From: Bacteroidales bacterium
Lineage (GTDB): Bacteria; Bacteroidota; Bacteroidia; Bacteroidales; UBA6680
Length of the DNA stretch: 46,608 nt
Direction of reading: 5' to 3'
NCBI GenBank assembly: GCA_025210735.1
Contig: JAOARD010000021.1
Span: 1-46,608, forward strand
The notes below the pieces were generated by a model. It ran no database searches. It had not been told where the DNA came from and saw only the letters and a list, made by a program, of their open reading frames with translations. Made by a program: the position numbers and the translations under genes. Below are positions 33,913 through 43,657 of this stretch, in pieces (the stretch's first letter is position 1; each line of letters begins with the position of its first letter).

Positions 33913-34425
33913 TTACAACCTGTTTAACGATATAAATTGATATTCATCGCATTCAATACCAGGGTTCTGACTTAAAAATTTTCTATTTAGCATAAACAGT
34001 TTACTATTATATCTGTCCATTGGAAATGTATTAACATCAGTAAACTTGGTCAGATCATAGTCCACAAAGTTCAGATCACAAATAGACATTTCCCAATTAT
34101 CATCCTCTCCCATAAACAAAAGAGGTAATCCATGACTTCGGCATATTATTGGCCTATAGTTGTATATAGTACACATAGATTCTTTAAGAAACGGGCATCT
34201 ACCCTCTTCTATCTCATCTTCTGCCGGCTCAAAACGTTTAACCTCTCCATACATTTTTGCCCTTATTGCATAGAACTCTACAGGCAAAAGGCCATAATTC
34301 TCGCAACATTTATCACAACCAACCTTACACATCATCTGATCTTTATATTTATCCGATAATCGTTCGTAAAGAAGGTCTATCTCATCAATTAGTTTATAAT
34401 ACTCCTTAAAAGCTTCTCCGTTCAT
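33913..34425 (-). CDS. YkgJ-family cysteine-cluster protein
   Basis: A protein of 170 residues with the Cys-rich pattern of the CxxCxxCC (YkgJ) family: CKVGCDKCC near residue 33-41, then RCPFLKESMC and RPIICRSHG in the middle. The cysteines are thought to bind zinc or an iron-sulfur cluster; the biochemical role is not established. No signal peptide or membrane segment. Single gene on the minus strand, convergent with mnmA and separated from the subtilase gene by a terminator. Confidence 0.88.
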   Translation of the reverse strand: MNGEAFKEYYKLIDEIDLLYERLSDKYKDQMMCKVGCDKCCENYGLLPVEFYAIRAKMYGEVKRFEPAEDEIEEGRCPFLKESMCTIYNYRPIICRSHGLPLLFMGEDDNWEMSICDLNFVDYDLTKFTDVNTFPMDRYNSKLFMLNRKFLSQNPGIECDEYQFISLNRL

Positions 34426-34456
34426 GTTTCATCTTATAATATAGAGCAAAGCTAAT

Positions 34457-34489
34457 AAAAAAGAGAGGCCACCCAAAACAGGCAGCCTC
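34457..34489 (-). terminator. Terminator of the first subtilase gene
   Basis: On the minus strand a 9-10 bp stem beginning GAGGCTGCC (two wobbles) pairs with GGTGGCCTC and is followed by TCTTTTTT. It lies 30 bp after the stop at 34519. Confidence 0.8.
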
Positions 34490-34518
34490 ACTAAATCTAA
34501 ATTAAACCAGTTACACTC

Positions 34519-37500
34519 TTAATATTTAAGAATCTTTTCTGTTACATCTCCTTTTGTTGTACTCATTTTAACGTAGTATACGCCATTTGCAAAACCGGTA
34601 ATATCTACCTCTATCTCACGATCAAGAGCTACAACCGTCTTCACAAGTTTACCTGTTGATGAGTAAATTCTGATATACTTATCTGTATTATCATTTACAA
34701 TAATTGTAATCTTACCACTTGTTGGATTAGGAGTAACAATCAGTTGCTTTTCAGGTTCCTCATTACCAAGTTTCTCTCCGTCTCCAATAACTGTATCATC
34801 AAGTACAGATATACTTGAACCAGATGCTGTAATATTTACTGTATAATCCTCTACCTCACCGTAATCAAATGTTTCGCAAGCTGTTTGAGCTTTATTATAC
34901 TTCATTGATACACGCATTCTTGTTTTTCCTAAAACAGCTCCAGCAGGTACTGTAAAATCGTCATATAGTGTTCCAGAAGATTTAGATGACCCTGAAAGAA
35001 CTTTCTCTGACGATTCAAACACTCCATCTTTGTCGAAATCTATCCATGCAGCCCAGTATTCTGTGTATGCTGTACCGGTAAATCCTGCACTAACTCTTAA
35101 TCTTTCAGTAACACCACGTGTTATTGTTGCCTCTTTTGCTGTAAAATCGGCATAACCACCATTTGCTCCGGTTGTATTTGTCATTCCTCCAAGCGAAACA
35201 TAATCAATATACTCATCAGAAACATTCTTACCTTTTGATGCACAATATGTAACATCATCATTAAGTGTTGTAAGAGTTTTTGTTGCCGAATAGTTGCTAC
35301 TACCTCCTGAGTTTACTGCTTTTACTCTATACTCATACGTAGTTGCAGGTGTTGCACCTGTGTGATTATAAGATGTTGCTGAAACAGAATTATCTGCCCA
35401 TGAACCACCACTTGATCTTACCTGTACAGTATATGTTGTTGCTGCTGAAACAGCACTCCATGATATAGTAAATGAATTCTTTGTAATATTTGATGCAGAA
35501 ACATTTGACGGTACTGCCGGAGCCTGAACTCCAGATGTAAGATTAACCGTATAGTCCTCTACCTCACCGTAGCCAAATGACTCACACTGCGTTTGAGCAC
35601 CATTATACTTCATAGAGATTCTCATTCTTGTTGTTGTTACCGTTGCTGAAGTTGGTATAGTTAACGATCCGGTTACTGTATTCTTAGCTTTTGAACCATG
35701 ATCATACACAAGCTCATTTGGATCATCAAAATCTTTATCCCCATTCAGGTCTACCCATATCTTCCAATACTCATTATAAGCAGTACCAGAATATCCCGGA
35801 ACAAGCTCTATATTTGTTGAAACTCCTTTTGCAAGAGTTATAGTTTCTGAAGTAAAGTCAGAATATTTTTGTGCATCAGAGTTCTTAACAAAACTTCCAA
35901 TAGTAACTTTCTTAATCCACTCGTCAGAGATATCTTTTCCTGCCGAAGCACAATATTGTTTATCAGTAACTGTAATGTAAGCATTTCTGGTAACAGTACC
36001 TGTTCCCTGAGCATTTGTTGCATTCAATGTAACAGCATATGTTCCTGCTGAATTGTATGTTATTACAGGATTCTGCTGTGTACTTGACGATGGCGTCCCT
36101 CCTGCAAATGTCCATGCCCATGACGTTGGTGTGTTTGTTGAGTTATCAGTAAATGTAACACTTCCGCCTACTGGAATATTTGTTGCAGAAGCAGTAAAGT
36201 TTGCTACAGGCTTCTGTGGTTGAACTGATCCTGCTTCAACACCACCAATAATTATTGAGAAGTCCTGACTACCACCTGACAAAGTACCTGCATGCGATAC
36301 TGTAATAACATAGTCTGCTGCTGAAGGATTTGCAATATCAATTACCTCAACATTATCAACACTATTCTTTGTATTATTTGTTGCTGCTGCTGAATGACTT
36401 GTTCTATTCAGTTTCCACGGATAGTATGTTGTTCCATTACGTGTAATTTTAACATCAAGATCATTTACAAGCATTACATTTGCCGGATCTAACTGATTAG
36501 GTGCAACATTTGTTGGTGGAACATCGTTCCAAACAACAGTAACTCTCAATGGTTGATTCCCTGCTGCTGTAATTGTTCTTGTATATGTAGCACCATTATT
36601 AAGATTAAGTTCATCTATAACATTTACATTATCGTCCTCTGTAATCTTATCTGCTGCCTTTTTTGTATTCATAAGTCCCCAGCCAAACATATAATCCGGA
36701 CCATCATTTGGTCCTGCCTCATCTGCCGTATGAATAACAAGAGCCTTTGTTGTAGCTGATTTCATAAACTGACCAGAACCTTTTTTGTTCTGATAATGCT
36801 GTTGAAGAAGCGCGATAGAACCTGTTACCGAAGGTGTTGCCATTGATGTTCCATCAAGGTTTCTATATCCCGAATTAGAACTGTCATCAGTTGAATAAAC
36901 ACCAACACCATTAGCACAAATATCCGGCTTAATTCTACCATCATCAGCAGGTCCCCATGAACTAAAACTACTCATTGTAACGTCAGATACCTGTGTATAT
37001 CCTCCTGTTATATCATTTACAGCACCAACTGTAAGTATATTCTTTGCAACTCCTGTAGGTCCAAGACAGTCATAAGGACCATCTTTTGGATATTGACCTC
37101 CTGAAGGACCATCACCCCTGTCGTTTCCTGCTGCTTTTACTATCAGATAATATGGAGCATCATGTGCAACCTGATCATACTGTTTAGTATTAGATGTATA
37201 GAGCCCGAATCTATAATCTTCCTGTGTACTAATACTTGAATTTCCATACCATGACCAGCTATACCCTGTCCATGTCCAACCAACACTGTACCCGTAAGAG
37301 TGGTTTGACATTAGTGCGCCATTAGATGCTTCTGTAGCCATCTCTGCAATATCATTATTCCAGTCAAAAGCTCTCAGATTAGCAGATGGTGCCATTCCTT
37401 TAGCTGCTGCTTTAACACCTGATGCAATCATTGTTCCGGCAACGTGTGCAGCATGGTAGTGTGTTGAACTTGGAGAATCTCCCTGAACAGCACGATTACC

Positions 37501-37896
37501 ATACTCCTGGTGTGTTAAGCGTATAGCTCCTCCATCCCATTCTCGTATTGTAATCCCAGATCCATCAAGATTAAGTCCTGAACTTCCACCCGGAAGTAAT
37601 TTATCTGTTGAGATTGTTTTTGCTGCATTTGCATTTGATGTCTGATAATATACAGGCATATCACCATCAAAATATTGCAGTTCCATAAAAGTTGTTTTGG
37701 TTTTTATAAACAACGGTATACTGCGTTCGTTTGCTAAACGAACCGCTTCTGCTTTACGCTGTTTATACTCTTGTGTGCGTTGTGCTGCAAAAGATCTTAG
37801 TTTTGCAACGCGACTTCTTACTTGTGCTTGTGTATTTACAAGCATGGTAGAGCAGACTAATATTAGTATTAGTCCAATGAGTCTAGTTTTTCTCAT
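34519..37896 (-). CDS. Secreted subtilase with PKD, GEVED, Fn3 and type IX sorting domains
   Basis: A protein of 1125 residues. A signal peptide ([19 protein letters not shown]) and a short Arg/Lys-rich pro-region (about 26-56) come first. The S8 peptidase domain has Asp121 (IREWDGG), His151 ([10 protein letters not shown]) and Ser351 (DGTSMATP), a complete triad. After it come a proprotein-convertase-like beta domain (about 430-550), one PKD domain ([16 protein letters not shown]), a GEVED domain ([26 protein letters not shown]), a fibronectin type III domain ([14 protein letters not shown]), a second GEVED domain, and a tail with [11 protein letters not shown] and GVYYVKM, the type A sorting signal of type IX secretion. 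It should be a cell-surface or released protease. Paralog at 38410-41313. Confidence 0.93.
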   Translation of the reverse strand: MRKTRLIGLILILVCSTMLVNTQAQVRSRVAKLRSFAAQRTQEYKQRKAEAVRLANERSIPLFIKTKTTFMELQYFDGDMPVYYQTSNANAAKTISTDKLLPGGSSGLNLDGSGITIREWDGGAIRLTHQEYGNRAVQGDSPSSTHYHAAHVAGTMIASGVKAAAKGMAPSANLRAFDWNNDIAEMATEASNGALMSNHSYGYSVGWTWTGYSWSWYGNSSISTQEDYRFGLYTSNTKQYDQVAHDAPYYLIVKAAGNDRGDGPSGGQYPKDGPYDCLGPTGVAKNILTVGAVNDITGGYTQVSDVTMSSFSSWGPADDGRIKPDICANGVGVYSTDDSSNSGYRNLDGTSMATPSVTGSIALLQQHYQNKKGSGQFMKSATTKALVIHTADEAGPNDGPDYMFGWGLMNTKKAADKITEDDNVNVIDELNLNNGATYTRTITAAGNQPLRVTVVWNDVPPTNVAPNQLDPANVMLVNDLDVKITRNGTTYYPWKLNRTSHSAAATNNTKNSVDNVEVIDIANPSAADYVITVSHAGTLSGGSQDFSIIIGGVEAGSVQPQKPVANFTASATNIPVGGSVTFTDNSTNTPTSWAWTFAGGTPSSSTQQNPVITYNSAGTYAVTLNATNAQGTGTVTRNAYITVTDKQYCASAGKDISDEWIKKVTIGSFVKNSDAQKYSDFTSETITLAKGVSTNIELVPGYSGTAYNEYWKIWVDLNGDKDFDDPNELVYDHGSKAKNTVTGSLTIPTSATVTTTRMRISMKYNGAQTQCESFGYGEVEDYTVNLTSGVQAPAVPSNVSASNITKNSFTISWSAVSAATTYTVQVRSSGGSWADNSVSATSYNHTGATPATTYEYRVKAVNSGGSSNYSATKTLTTLNDDVTYCASKGKNVSDEYIDYVSLGGMTNTTGANGGYADFTAKEATITRGVTERLRVSAGFTGTAYTEYWAAWIDFDKDGVFESSEKVLSGSSKSSGTLYDDFTVPAGAVLGKTRMRVSMKYNKAQTACETFDYGEVEDYTVNITASGSSISVLDDTVIGDGEKLGNEEPEKQLIVTPNPTSGKITIIVNDNTDKYIRIYSSTGKLVKTVVALDREIEVDITGFANGVYYVKMSTTKGDVTEKILKY

Positions 37897-38409
37897 TCTT
37901 TCACGTGTTTTAAATTTAACAAAACTTTACTGTCTAAAAGTTAGTATCGGGCAAATAAACATATTACTTATAAAGCAGTAAATGAGTATAATAATATATA
38001 CAAATCATAATTTAGCGATTGAAATATAAAATAGCATTCATTACAAATCAAATATTTTTTAATGTTTTGGTTAAATTATCAACAGTTATTTATATTTTAA
38101 TATATGTAGAAATACATATACGTCAGAAAAAACAAAGGATCTGGAATATTCAGAAAATCAAAAACAGATAACAGTGCGTTTGTAGAAACAACAACCTATA
38201 CTATATAATACATATTTATTATGTAAATGTAATTATATTAATAAGTTAAAATAAAACAATCTATTCAGACAAAGACACACAACGAGTCACAAACAACTAA
38301 TCAACAGTATATTATACAGCAAAATATTAAAAAGAAAGCTGACTTAATAACCACATAAAAAAACAGTCCGGAATACCGAACTGTTTTAATAGAAATCAGA
38401 ATTATATTA
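37897..38409. other. Intergenic region between the two subtilase genes
   Basis: 513 bp of AT-rich DNA. It contains the terminator of the 38410 gene (38354-38387) and, near 37905-37960, the promoter region of the 34519 gene: TTTG followed 22 bp later by TAAAGTTTTG on the minus strand, a near match to the -33/-7 pattern. The rest shows nothing I can support. Confidence 0.5.
38354..38387 (-). terminator. Terminator of the second subtilase gene
   Basis: Stem AAAACAGT / ACTGTTTT extended by CGG / CCG across one mismatch, loop AATA, with A7 at 38357-38363 giving a T-run on the minus strand. It lies 22 bp after the stop at 38410. Confidence 0.85.
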
Positions 38410-41313
38410 CTAACGTTTAATTATTGTTTTTATAATCTCACCGTTCACAGTAAACACCTTAACATAGTAAACACCACTCTTAACTCCTGAGATATCGACA
38501 TTTACATTATCTCCTTTTGTGTTAATAGTTTTAACAAGCTTACCAATAACCGAATAAACAACAACTTTATCTATTTTACCACCATTAGTGTTAACGGTAA
38601 ATATTCCATTTGTTGGATTTGGTGTAATAATTACATCCTGAGTATTTGGCAACTCTTTCTCACCCTGACCAGTTCTATCCTCGTCGTTAGAACTTGATGC
38701 AATAAGATTCAGTTTATAGTCTTCTGTTTCACCATAAGTTTGAGTTCCACAAGGTCCAGAAATTGAATAATAACTCATCACTACTCTTAATCTGGTAGTT
38801 GAAGCTGTTGCAGAAGTTGGAATAGTAAACGAACCTGTTACTGCATTTTTAGCAGAGCTACCATGGTCATATACCAATTCTCCCGGATCATCAAAATCCT
38901 TATCGCCATTAAGATCTACCCATATCTTCCAATATTCATTATATTGAGTACTCTTATAACCAGGAACAAGTTCTATATTAATAGATTGTCCTTCAGTAAG
39001 AGTTATTACATCAGATGTAAAGTCACTATATTTTTGTGCATCAGAATTCTTAACAAACGATCCAATAGTAACTTTCTTAATCCACTCATATGTGATATTA
39101 CCACCCTTTGATTCGCAGTACTGTGCATCTGATACTGTAATGTAACCATTTTTAGTTATTGTTCCATCTCCATATGAGTTTGTTGCAGTAAGTGTTACAG
39201 CATATGTTCCAGCTGTACTATATGTAACTGTAGGATTCTGCGCTGAACTTGACGCTGGTGTTCCTCCGGCAAATGTCCATGACCACGAAGTTGGAGTGTT
39301 TGTTGAAGCATCTGTAAACGTAACAGTTCCTCCTGCTGCAATATCTGTTGATGATGCAGAGAAATCTGCAACAGGTTTTCCTGACAATACAGTAATATAA
39401 TCGGTTTTTGTAACAGTTCCTGTTCCATACTGATTTGTTGCATTTAACGTAACAGTGTATGTACCCGGAGTATTATATGTAACTGTAGGGTTCTGATCTG
39501 TACTAGATGCAGGTACTCCTCCTGTAAATGTCCATGACCACGAAGTAGGAACATTAGTTGAAGCATCCGTAAACGTAACTGTTTGTCCTTGTGTTACAGA
39601 TGTTGGAGAAGCTGTAAAGTTTGCAGTTGGTTTTTCAGGCAGTACCTGTGCTGAAACACCACTCAATATAATTGAGAACTCCTGACTACCACCTGAAAGC
39701 GTACCAACATGTGATACTGTTATCACATAGCTTCCTGAAGTTGGATTTGGAATATCTATAACCTCAACATTATCAACGCTGTTTTTACCACTATTTGTTG
39801 CAGCAGCAGAAGGGTTATTTCTGTCAAGCTTCCAAGGATAGAATGTATCACTTCCTTTAGTTAAGGTAATATCAAGATCATTTACCAACATAGGATCTGC
39901 AGGATCAAGTGATTTTGCAGGTGTATTTGTAGGAGGAACATCATTCCATACTATTGTAACTCTTATTGGAGTTGTTCCGTCAGAGCTAACTGTTCTTGTA
40001 TAAGACTGTCCATTTGAAAGCGATAACTCATCAATAACATTATTACTATCGTCCTCTGTAATCTTATTTGCAGCTTTAAGCGTATTCATTAAACCCCAAC
40101 CGAACATATAATCAGGCCCTACATTTGGTCCAGCTTCATCTGCTGTATGTATTGCTAGTGCTTTAAGCGTAGCTGATTTCATAAACTGACCAGATCCTTT
40201 TTTGGCCTGATAATGTTGCTGTAAAAGTGCCAGTGAACCAGTAACAGAAGGTGTTGCCATAGAGGTTCCACTCAACGACTGATAATCCGAATCATTATCA
40301 TCATCTGTAGAGTACAAACTTACTCCATTTGCACATATATCAGGCTTAATTCTACCATCGTCTGCAGGTCCCCATGAACTAAAACTACTCATAACAACAT
40401 CTGACGGCTGTGAATATCCGGCTGTAATATCATTTACAGCACCAACAGTAAGTATATTCTTTGCAACACCAACAGACCCTATACAGTCATATGGCCCGTC
40501 TTGCGGATACTGTCCATTTGTAGGTCCATCGCCACGGTCATTTCCTGCAGCTTTAACAATAAGGTAATACGGCGCATTATGTGCTACCACATCATAATCT
40601 TTTGTATTGCTATTATAGAAACCGAATCTATAATCTTCTTGTGTACTAACATTTGTATCACCATACCATTGCCATCCAAAGCCATTCCATGCCCATCCGG
40701 TAATATATCCATATGAATGATTAGACATTAATGCTCCGTTTGAAGCTTCTGTTGCCATTTCTGACACATCACTATTCCAATCAAAAGCTCTTAGGTTTGC
40801 AGCAGGAGCCATACCTTTTGCTGTAGCATTAACACCAGATGCTATCATAGTTCCGGCAACATGTTGTGCATGATAATGTGTTGTAGTTACACCGTCGCCT
40901 TGTACAACTCTGTTTCCAAACTCCTGATGTGTTAAACGAACAGCTCCACCATCCCACTCTCGAATAGTAATTCCTGAGCCATCAAGATTTAAACCAGAAC
41001 TCCCTCCTGGTAACACCTTATTAGTAGATATTGTCTTTGCAGAGTTTGAATTAAACGTCTGAAAATAGATTGGGATATCACTTTCAAAGTACTGTAACTC
41101 CATAAACACCTTGTCCGTTTTCACAAACAGAGGTATCCCTAACTGATTTGCTCTTGTTACAGCCTCTGCCTTACGCGCTTTATACTCCTTAGCACGTTGT
41201 GAAGAGAATGAGCGTAACTCAGCCGCTCTGCTTCTTACTTGCGCCATAGATGTTTCCGGGATTAGCAACATGACTAATACTATGATTAGTCCTGAAAATC
41301 TAATTTTTCTCAT
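38410..41313 (-). CDS. Secreted subtilase with two PKD, one GEVED and type IX sorting domains
   Basis: From the ATG at 41313 the protein has 967 residues (MRKIRFSGLIIVLVMLLIP, signal peptide). An ATG ten codons upstream is in frame, but the paralog starts at the equivalent position and the DNA just upstream (CGTGTTTTA...TTTAAC) is shared. The triad is Asp121, His151 and Ser351, at the same positions as in the paralog. After the peptidase come a beta domain, two tandem PKD domains (FTASPTSVTQGQTVTF and FSASSTDIAAGGTVTF), one GEVED domain ([26 protein letters not shown]) and the sorting tail (TPNPTNGIFTV, GVYYVKV). Compared with the neighbour it gained a PKD domain and lacks the Fn3 and second GEVED domains. 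Confidence 0.93.
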   Translation of the reverse strand: MRKIRFSGLIIVLVMLLIPETSMAQVRSRAAELRSFSSQRAKEYKARKAEAVTRANQLGIPLFVKTDKVFMELQYFESDIPIYFQTFNSNSAKTISTNKVLPGGSSGLNLDGSGITIREWDGGAVRLTHQEFGNRVVQGDGVTTTHYHAQHVAGTMIASGVNATAKGMAPAANLRAFDWNSDVSEMATEASNGALMSNHSYGYITGWAWNGFGWQWYGDTNVSTQEDYRFGFYNSNTKDYDVVAHNAPYYLIVKAAGNDRGDGPTNGQYPQDGPYDCIGSVGVAKNILTVGAVNDITAGYSQPSDVVMSSFSSWGPADDGRIKPDICANGVSLYSTDDDNDSDYQSLSGTSMATPSVTGSLALLQQHYQAKKGSGQFMKSATLKALAIHTADEAGPNVGPDYMFGWGLMNTLKAANKITEDDSNNVIDELSLSNGQSYTRTVSSDGTTPIRVTIVWNDVPPTNTPAKSLDPADPMLVNDLDITLTKGSDTFYPWKLDRNNPSAAATNSGKNSVDNVEVIDIPNPTSGSYVITVSHVGTLSGGSQEFSIILSGVSAQVLPEKPTANFTASPTSVTQGQTVTFTDASTNVPTSWSWTFTGGVPASSTDQNPTVTYNTPGTYTVTLNATNQYGTGTVTKTDYITVLSGKPVADFSASSTDIAAGGTVTFTDASTNTPTSWSWTFAGGTPASSSAQNPTVTYSTAGTYAVTLTATNSYGDGTITKNGYITVSDAQYCESKGGNITYEWIKKVTIGSFVKNSDAQKYSDFTSDVITLTEGQSINIELVPGYKSTQYNEYWKIWVDLNGDKDFDDPGELVYDHGSSAKNAVTGSFTIPTSATASTTRLRVVMSYYSISGPCGTQTYGETEDYKLNLIASSSNDEDRTGQGEKELPNTQDVIITPNPTNGIFTVNTNGGKIDKVVVYSVIGKLVKTINTKGDNVNVDISGVKSGVYYVKVFTVNGEIIKTIIKR

Positions 41314-41709
41314 TTTCGCGTGTTTTATGTTTAACAATATCACCGCTTAAGAGATGTGCAAATAAACAGTTTTATCTACCTAAGCAATGGTTTATATTTT
41401 ACCATACATTAACAGTATAGTTAATTTAATACATTTATATGACAAATAAAAGTTTTATTACACATTATGTTTAAAATAACACAATAAAACAACCTACAGT
41501 ATCCCACCAATCTATAATGCATAAACAAATAGACTCATTAGCAAATCATTACATAATTATATTTACCTACAAACTGTAACACGTCCGGTAAAACATGTAT
41601 TTGGTATAACAATATTCAAATAATAAAGCAATTACGTTGGTAAATAGTCAGAAATAAGGTATTTTAGTGCCAACAAACCTGGTAACTATGAAAAACTAAT
41701 TATTCTATT
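41314..41709. other. Intergenic region upstream of the amidase cassette
   Basis: 396 bp between divergent genes, very AT-rich. It must contain the promoters of the subtilase at 41313 (TTTG at about 41360, then a weak TATTGTTA) and of the amidase. I see no ORF, no repeat and no perfect consensus box. Confidence 0.45.
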
Positions 41710-42414
41710 ATGAAGATAGTCGACAGAATTGACCAATTGCCGTGGCATCCGAACAGGGTGTGGCAAAAGAGAGAGATCAGCTCTATAAAAAAGATCATTA
41801 TACACCAAGAGCTTGGAAACAGTAATGTTAAAGGTGTAAACAAATATCACATCTCACCTAATCATATCTCAAAGCGAGGGTGTCCGCATTTCTGTTACCA
41901 CTTTGGTATTGAAAAAGACGGTACAATTATACAAGCTAACAGCCTTAAAGACATTACCTGGCATGCAACAAATCACAATTCAAACAGCGTAGGCATTATG
42001 CTTGTAGGCAATTTTAAAGGTAAAGGATATGATCTTGGTGTTTCCGGACCAAACAACGACCAATTAAAAGCACTGGAGTTTCTTGTTAAAGGTCTGTTGT
42101 CTGATTTAGATTTGTCTTATAATAATGTGTACGGTCATTCCGATTTCGGAAAACCAGCTTGTCCCGGATATGCAACAGACAATTGGATTTCTGATTTCAA
42201 GAGACGCATGTCACAAACAAGAAACCTGTTATCTGTAAATGAAATGCAGACGATTCTTAAATCTTTGAATCTATATGATGGTAAAATTGACAATGACCTT
42301 AATATGGAAACTATTGCAGCAATAAAGGAATTCCAGTTCAAACATGGCCTTACACCAAACGGTTTTGCTGATGATAAAACATGTGATCAATTAAGAATAA
42401 TAAGAGATTATTAG
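41710..42414 (+). CDS. T7-lysozyme-like amidase with peptidoglycan-binding domain
   Basis: A protein of 234 residues without a signal peptide. The N-terminal domain (about 1-165) is an N-acetylmuramoyl-L-alanine amidase of the Amidase_2 fold: zinc ligands H32 (IIIHQE), H143 (VYGHSDFGKPACPG) and C151, which is the His/His/Cys set of T7 lysozyme. The C-terminal part (about 173-230, MQTILKSLNLYDGKIDNDLN and AIKEFQFKHGLTPNG) is a PG_binding_1 domain. It cuts the bond between muramic acid and the stem peptide. Lack of a secretion signal and small membrane proteins behind it suggest an endolysin-type or recruited phage-derived role rather than cell separation. Confidence 0.92.
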   Translation: MKIVDRIDQLPWHPNRVWQKREISSIKKIIIHQELGNSNVKGVNKYHISPNHISKRGCPHFCYHFGIEKDGTIIQANSLKDITWHATNHNSNSVGIMLVGNFKGKGYDLGVSGPNNDQLKALEFLVKGLLSDLDLSYNNVYGHSDFGKPACPGYATDNWISDFKRRMSQTRNLLSVNEMQTILKSLNLYDGKIDNDLNMETIAAIKEFQFKHGLTPNGFADDKTCDQLRIIRDY

Positions 42415-42549
42415 TTTCAATATTATAATACTATTTACTATTTTAACGTTATTGCATGACTAAGCGGTAACAAAAAACGCCGAACTAGACAATAACTGGA
42501 AACAGTATATGATTCTGTATCCGGGCTTTTATGAATTTTAATAAAAAAT

Positions 42550-42930
42550 ATGAGACATTATAACACTACACAAAAAACTTCTTCAGAAGATGGAGATTCT
42601 ATAATAAAAAAATGGGGAAACAAATTATTATTTACTGCTATAAGCGTTAAACTTTGGGGGCTTATTGCAGGTACCTGGCTATCAACATGGCTTCTGTTAA
42701 ATAATCACATAAAAGATTCTCATTGGCTAACATTTAATACAACCATATGGGCACTAATCTTTGGTATGAAAGAGATATTCAGGATATCGGAAAGAAAGGA
42801 TATAAAACAATCTCAGGGAAATCATGAAGAAGAGAATATATATACATATAATTTCAGATATGATAATATAAAAGATAATACTCAAGAAAATGATGTTAAT
42901 AAAGAGGTTGTTGGTGTAAATCCGGATTAA
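42550..42930 (+). CDS. Small membrane protein, two helices (holin-like position)
   Basis: A protein of 126 residues. A charged N-terminus (about 1-28) precedes two hydrophobic helices (about 30-52, LLFTAISVKLWGLIAGTWLS, and about 62-78, TFNTTIWALIFGM), then a polar charged tail of about 45 residues. I do not recognise the family. Size, two helices and the place directly behind an endolysin-like amidase recall a holin, but similar small membrane proteins of unknown role occur in Bacteroidota phage-derived cassettes. The start ATG at 42550 is preceded by an A-rich tract and no clear ribosome-binding site. Confidence 0.65.
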   Translation: MRHYNTTQKTSSEDGDSIIKKWGNKLLFTAISVKLWGLIAGTWLSTWLLLNNHIKDSHWLTFNTTIWALIFGMKEIFRISERKDIKQSQGNHEEENIYTYNFRYDNIKDNTQENDVNKEVVGVNPD

Positions 42931-43084
42931 GTATTACTCCCCCCTTAAAACTAACACCCGAGTTTTACTTTATATATCCTAAACACAAGCTAAGATTACA
43001 AAACTTTTATGATCAAAGTTTTATACATACAAGAAAACACCTGAATACGTGTGTATAATCTGATAAATGAAAAACAATTATAAA

Positions 43085-43150
43085 CAGATGAAACGAGCAT
43101 GAGAAAGAGTTTTCACACACGAAAATGATTATAATGCAGAGTTCCATCTG
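43085..43150 (+). repeat. Hairpin element, copy 1
   Basis: Outer stem CAGATGAAAC / GTTCCATCTG (10 bp, one wobble), inner GCAT / ATGC, and TTTTC / GAAAA closing a loop with CACACA. It is tandem with copy 2. The embedded reading frame is broken after four codons (ATG AAA CGA GCA TGA). Confidence 0.75.
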
Positions 43151-43171
43151 ACCATTAAAAAGAAAAACAGA

Positions 43172-43240
43172 CAGATGAAACGAAGCATGAGAAAGAATTT
43201 TCACACACACGAGAATGATTATTATGCGGAGTTCCATCTG
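43172..43240 (+). repeat. Hairpin element, copy 2
   Basis: The same architecture as copy 1: outer CAGATGAAAC / GTTCCATCTG, inner GCAT / ATGC, and TTTTC / GAGAA around CACACACA. It is about 88% identical to copy 1, with small insertions that open a 28-codon reading frame. Confidence 0.75.
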
Positions 43241-43261
43241 ACCATTAAAAAGAAAGAATAA
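43175..43261 (+). CDS. Possible 28-residue upstream ORF in hairpin copy 2
   Basis: ATG at 43175 to TAA at 43261, starting MKRSMRKNFHTHENDYY and ending KKKE, four bases before the ATG of the next gene. It overlaps the hairpin element completely. It could be a leader peptide coupled to the downstream gene, a tiny protein, or incidental. The frame is not kept in copy 1. Confidence 0.3.
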   Translation: MKRSMRKNFHTHENDYYAEFHLTIKKKE

Positions 43262-43265
43262 ACAG

Positions 43266-43562
43266 ATGAAAAGCAAAATAAATTACACAGTACAGATAAT
43301 AATTGCATTTGCAATAGCTTGCTCAACAATATATTTTGCTATAAAGGAATCTGTTCCAGGAATTGGAATTGGAGGTACAATATTCTCTTTTACATCGTTG
43401 AAATACAAAATATTTAGCATATACCGACAAAACAAAGGTGTATTTGAAGCCATTGCTAACAAGATTAGCAAAAAAAGAAACCACTCTAACTCTGACCTGA
43501 ATAAAGAGATCGAGATACTAAAAAAAAGAGTGTCTGCCCTTGAAAATCGATCAATAAGATAA
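43266..43562 (+). CDS. Small membrane protein with C-terminal coiled coil
   Basis: A protein of 98 residues. Hydrophobic helices at about 8-27 (TVQIIIAFAIACSTIYFAI) and a glycine-rich, moderately hydrophobic stretch at about 31-47 (PGIGIGGTIFSF) are followed by a basic segment and a heptad-like coiled coil (about 76-95, LNKEIEILKKRVSALENR). Family not recognised. It is preceded by hairpin copies 1 and 2 and followed at once by copy 3, so it looks like a unit of a repeat-separated cassette. Confidence 0.65.
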   Translation: MKSKINYTVQIIIAFAIACSTIYFAIKESVPGIGIGGTIFSFTSLKYKIFSIYRQNKGVFEAIANKISKKRNHSNSDLNKEIEILKKRVSALENRSIR

Positions 43563-43568
43563 CTAAAC

Positions 43569-43629
43569 ATGAAACAATGCATAATTGAGTCATTCACACA
43601 CGGGGATAACTCAATTATGCGAGTTCCAT
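43569..43629 (+). repeat. Hairpin element, copy 3
   Basis: Outer ATGAAAC / GTTCCAT (one wobble), then a perfect 12-bp inner stem GCATAATTGAGT / ACTCAATTATGC (43579-43590 with 43609-43620) and an 18-nt loop that contains TTCACACACG, the loop sequence of copies 1 and 2. The inner stem sequence differs from the other copies but pairs better, as expected of a structured element. Confidence 0.75.
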
Positions 43630-43640
43630 CTGACAAATAA
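43569..43640 (+). CDS. Possible 23-residue upstream ORF in hairpin copy 3
   Basis: ATG at 43569 to TAA at 43640, reading MKQCIIESFTHGDNSIM then RVPSDK. It ends 17 bp before the start of the 424-residue gene. It covers the same part of the hairpin element as the 28-codon frame in copy 2. Little sequence similarity remains beyond MK and THxxN, so coding selection is doubtful. Confidence 0.25.
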   Translation: MKQCIIESFTHGDNSIMRVPSDK

Positions 43641-43657
43641 AAAACAATTATAAACAG

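Noticed and set aside
43085..43640. Integron attC sites between small ORFs
   Set aside because: The layout of hairpin plus small ORF is suggestive, but the repeats lack the GTTRRRY / RYYYAAC core pairs of attC and no integron integrase is visible.
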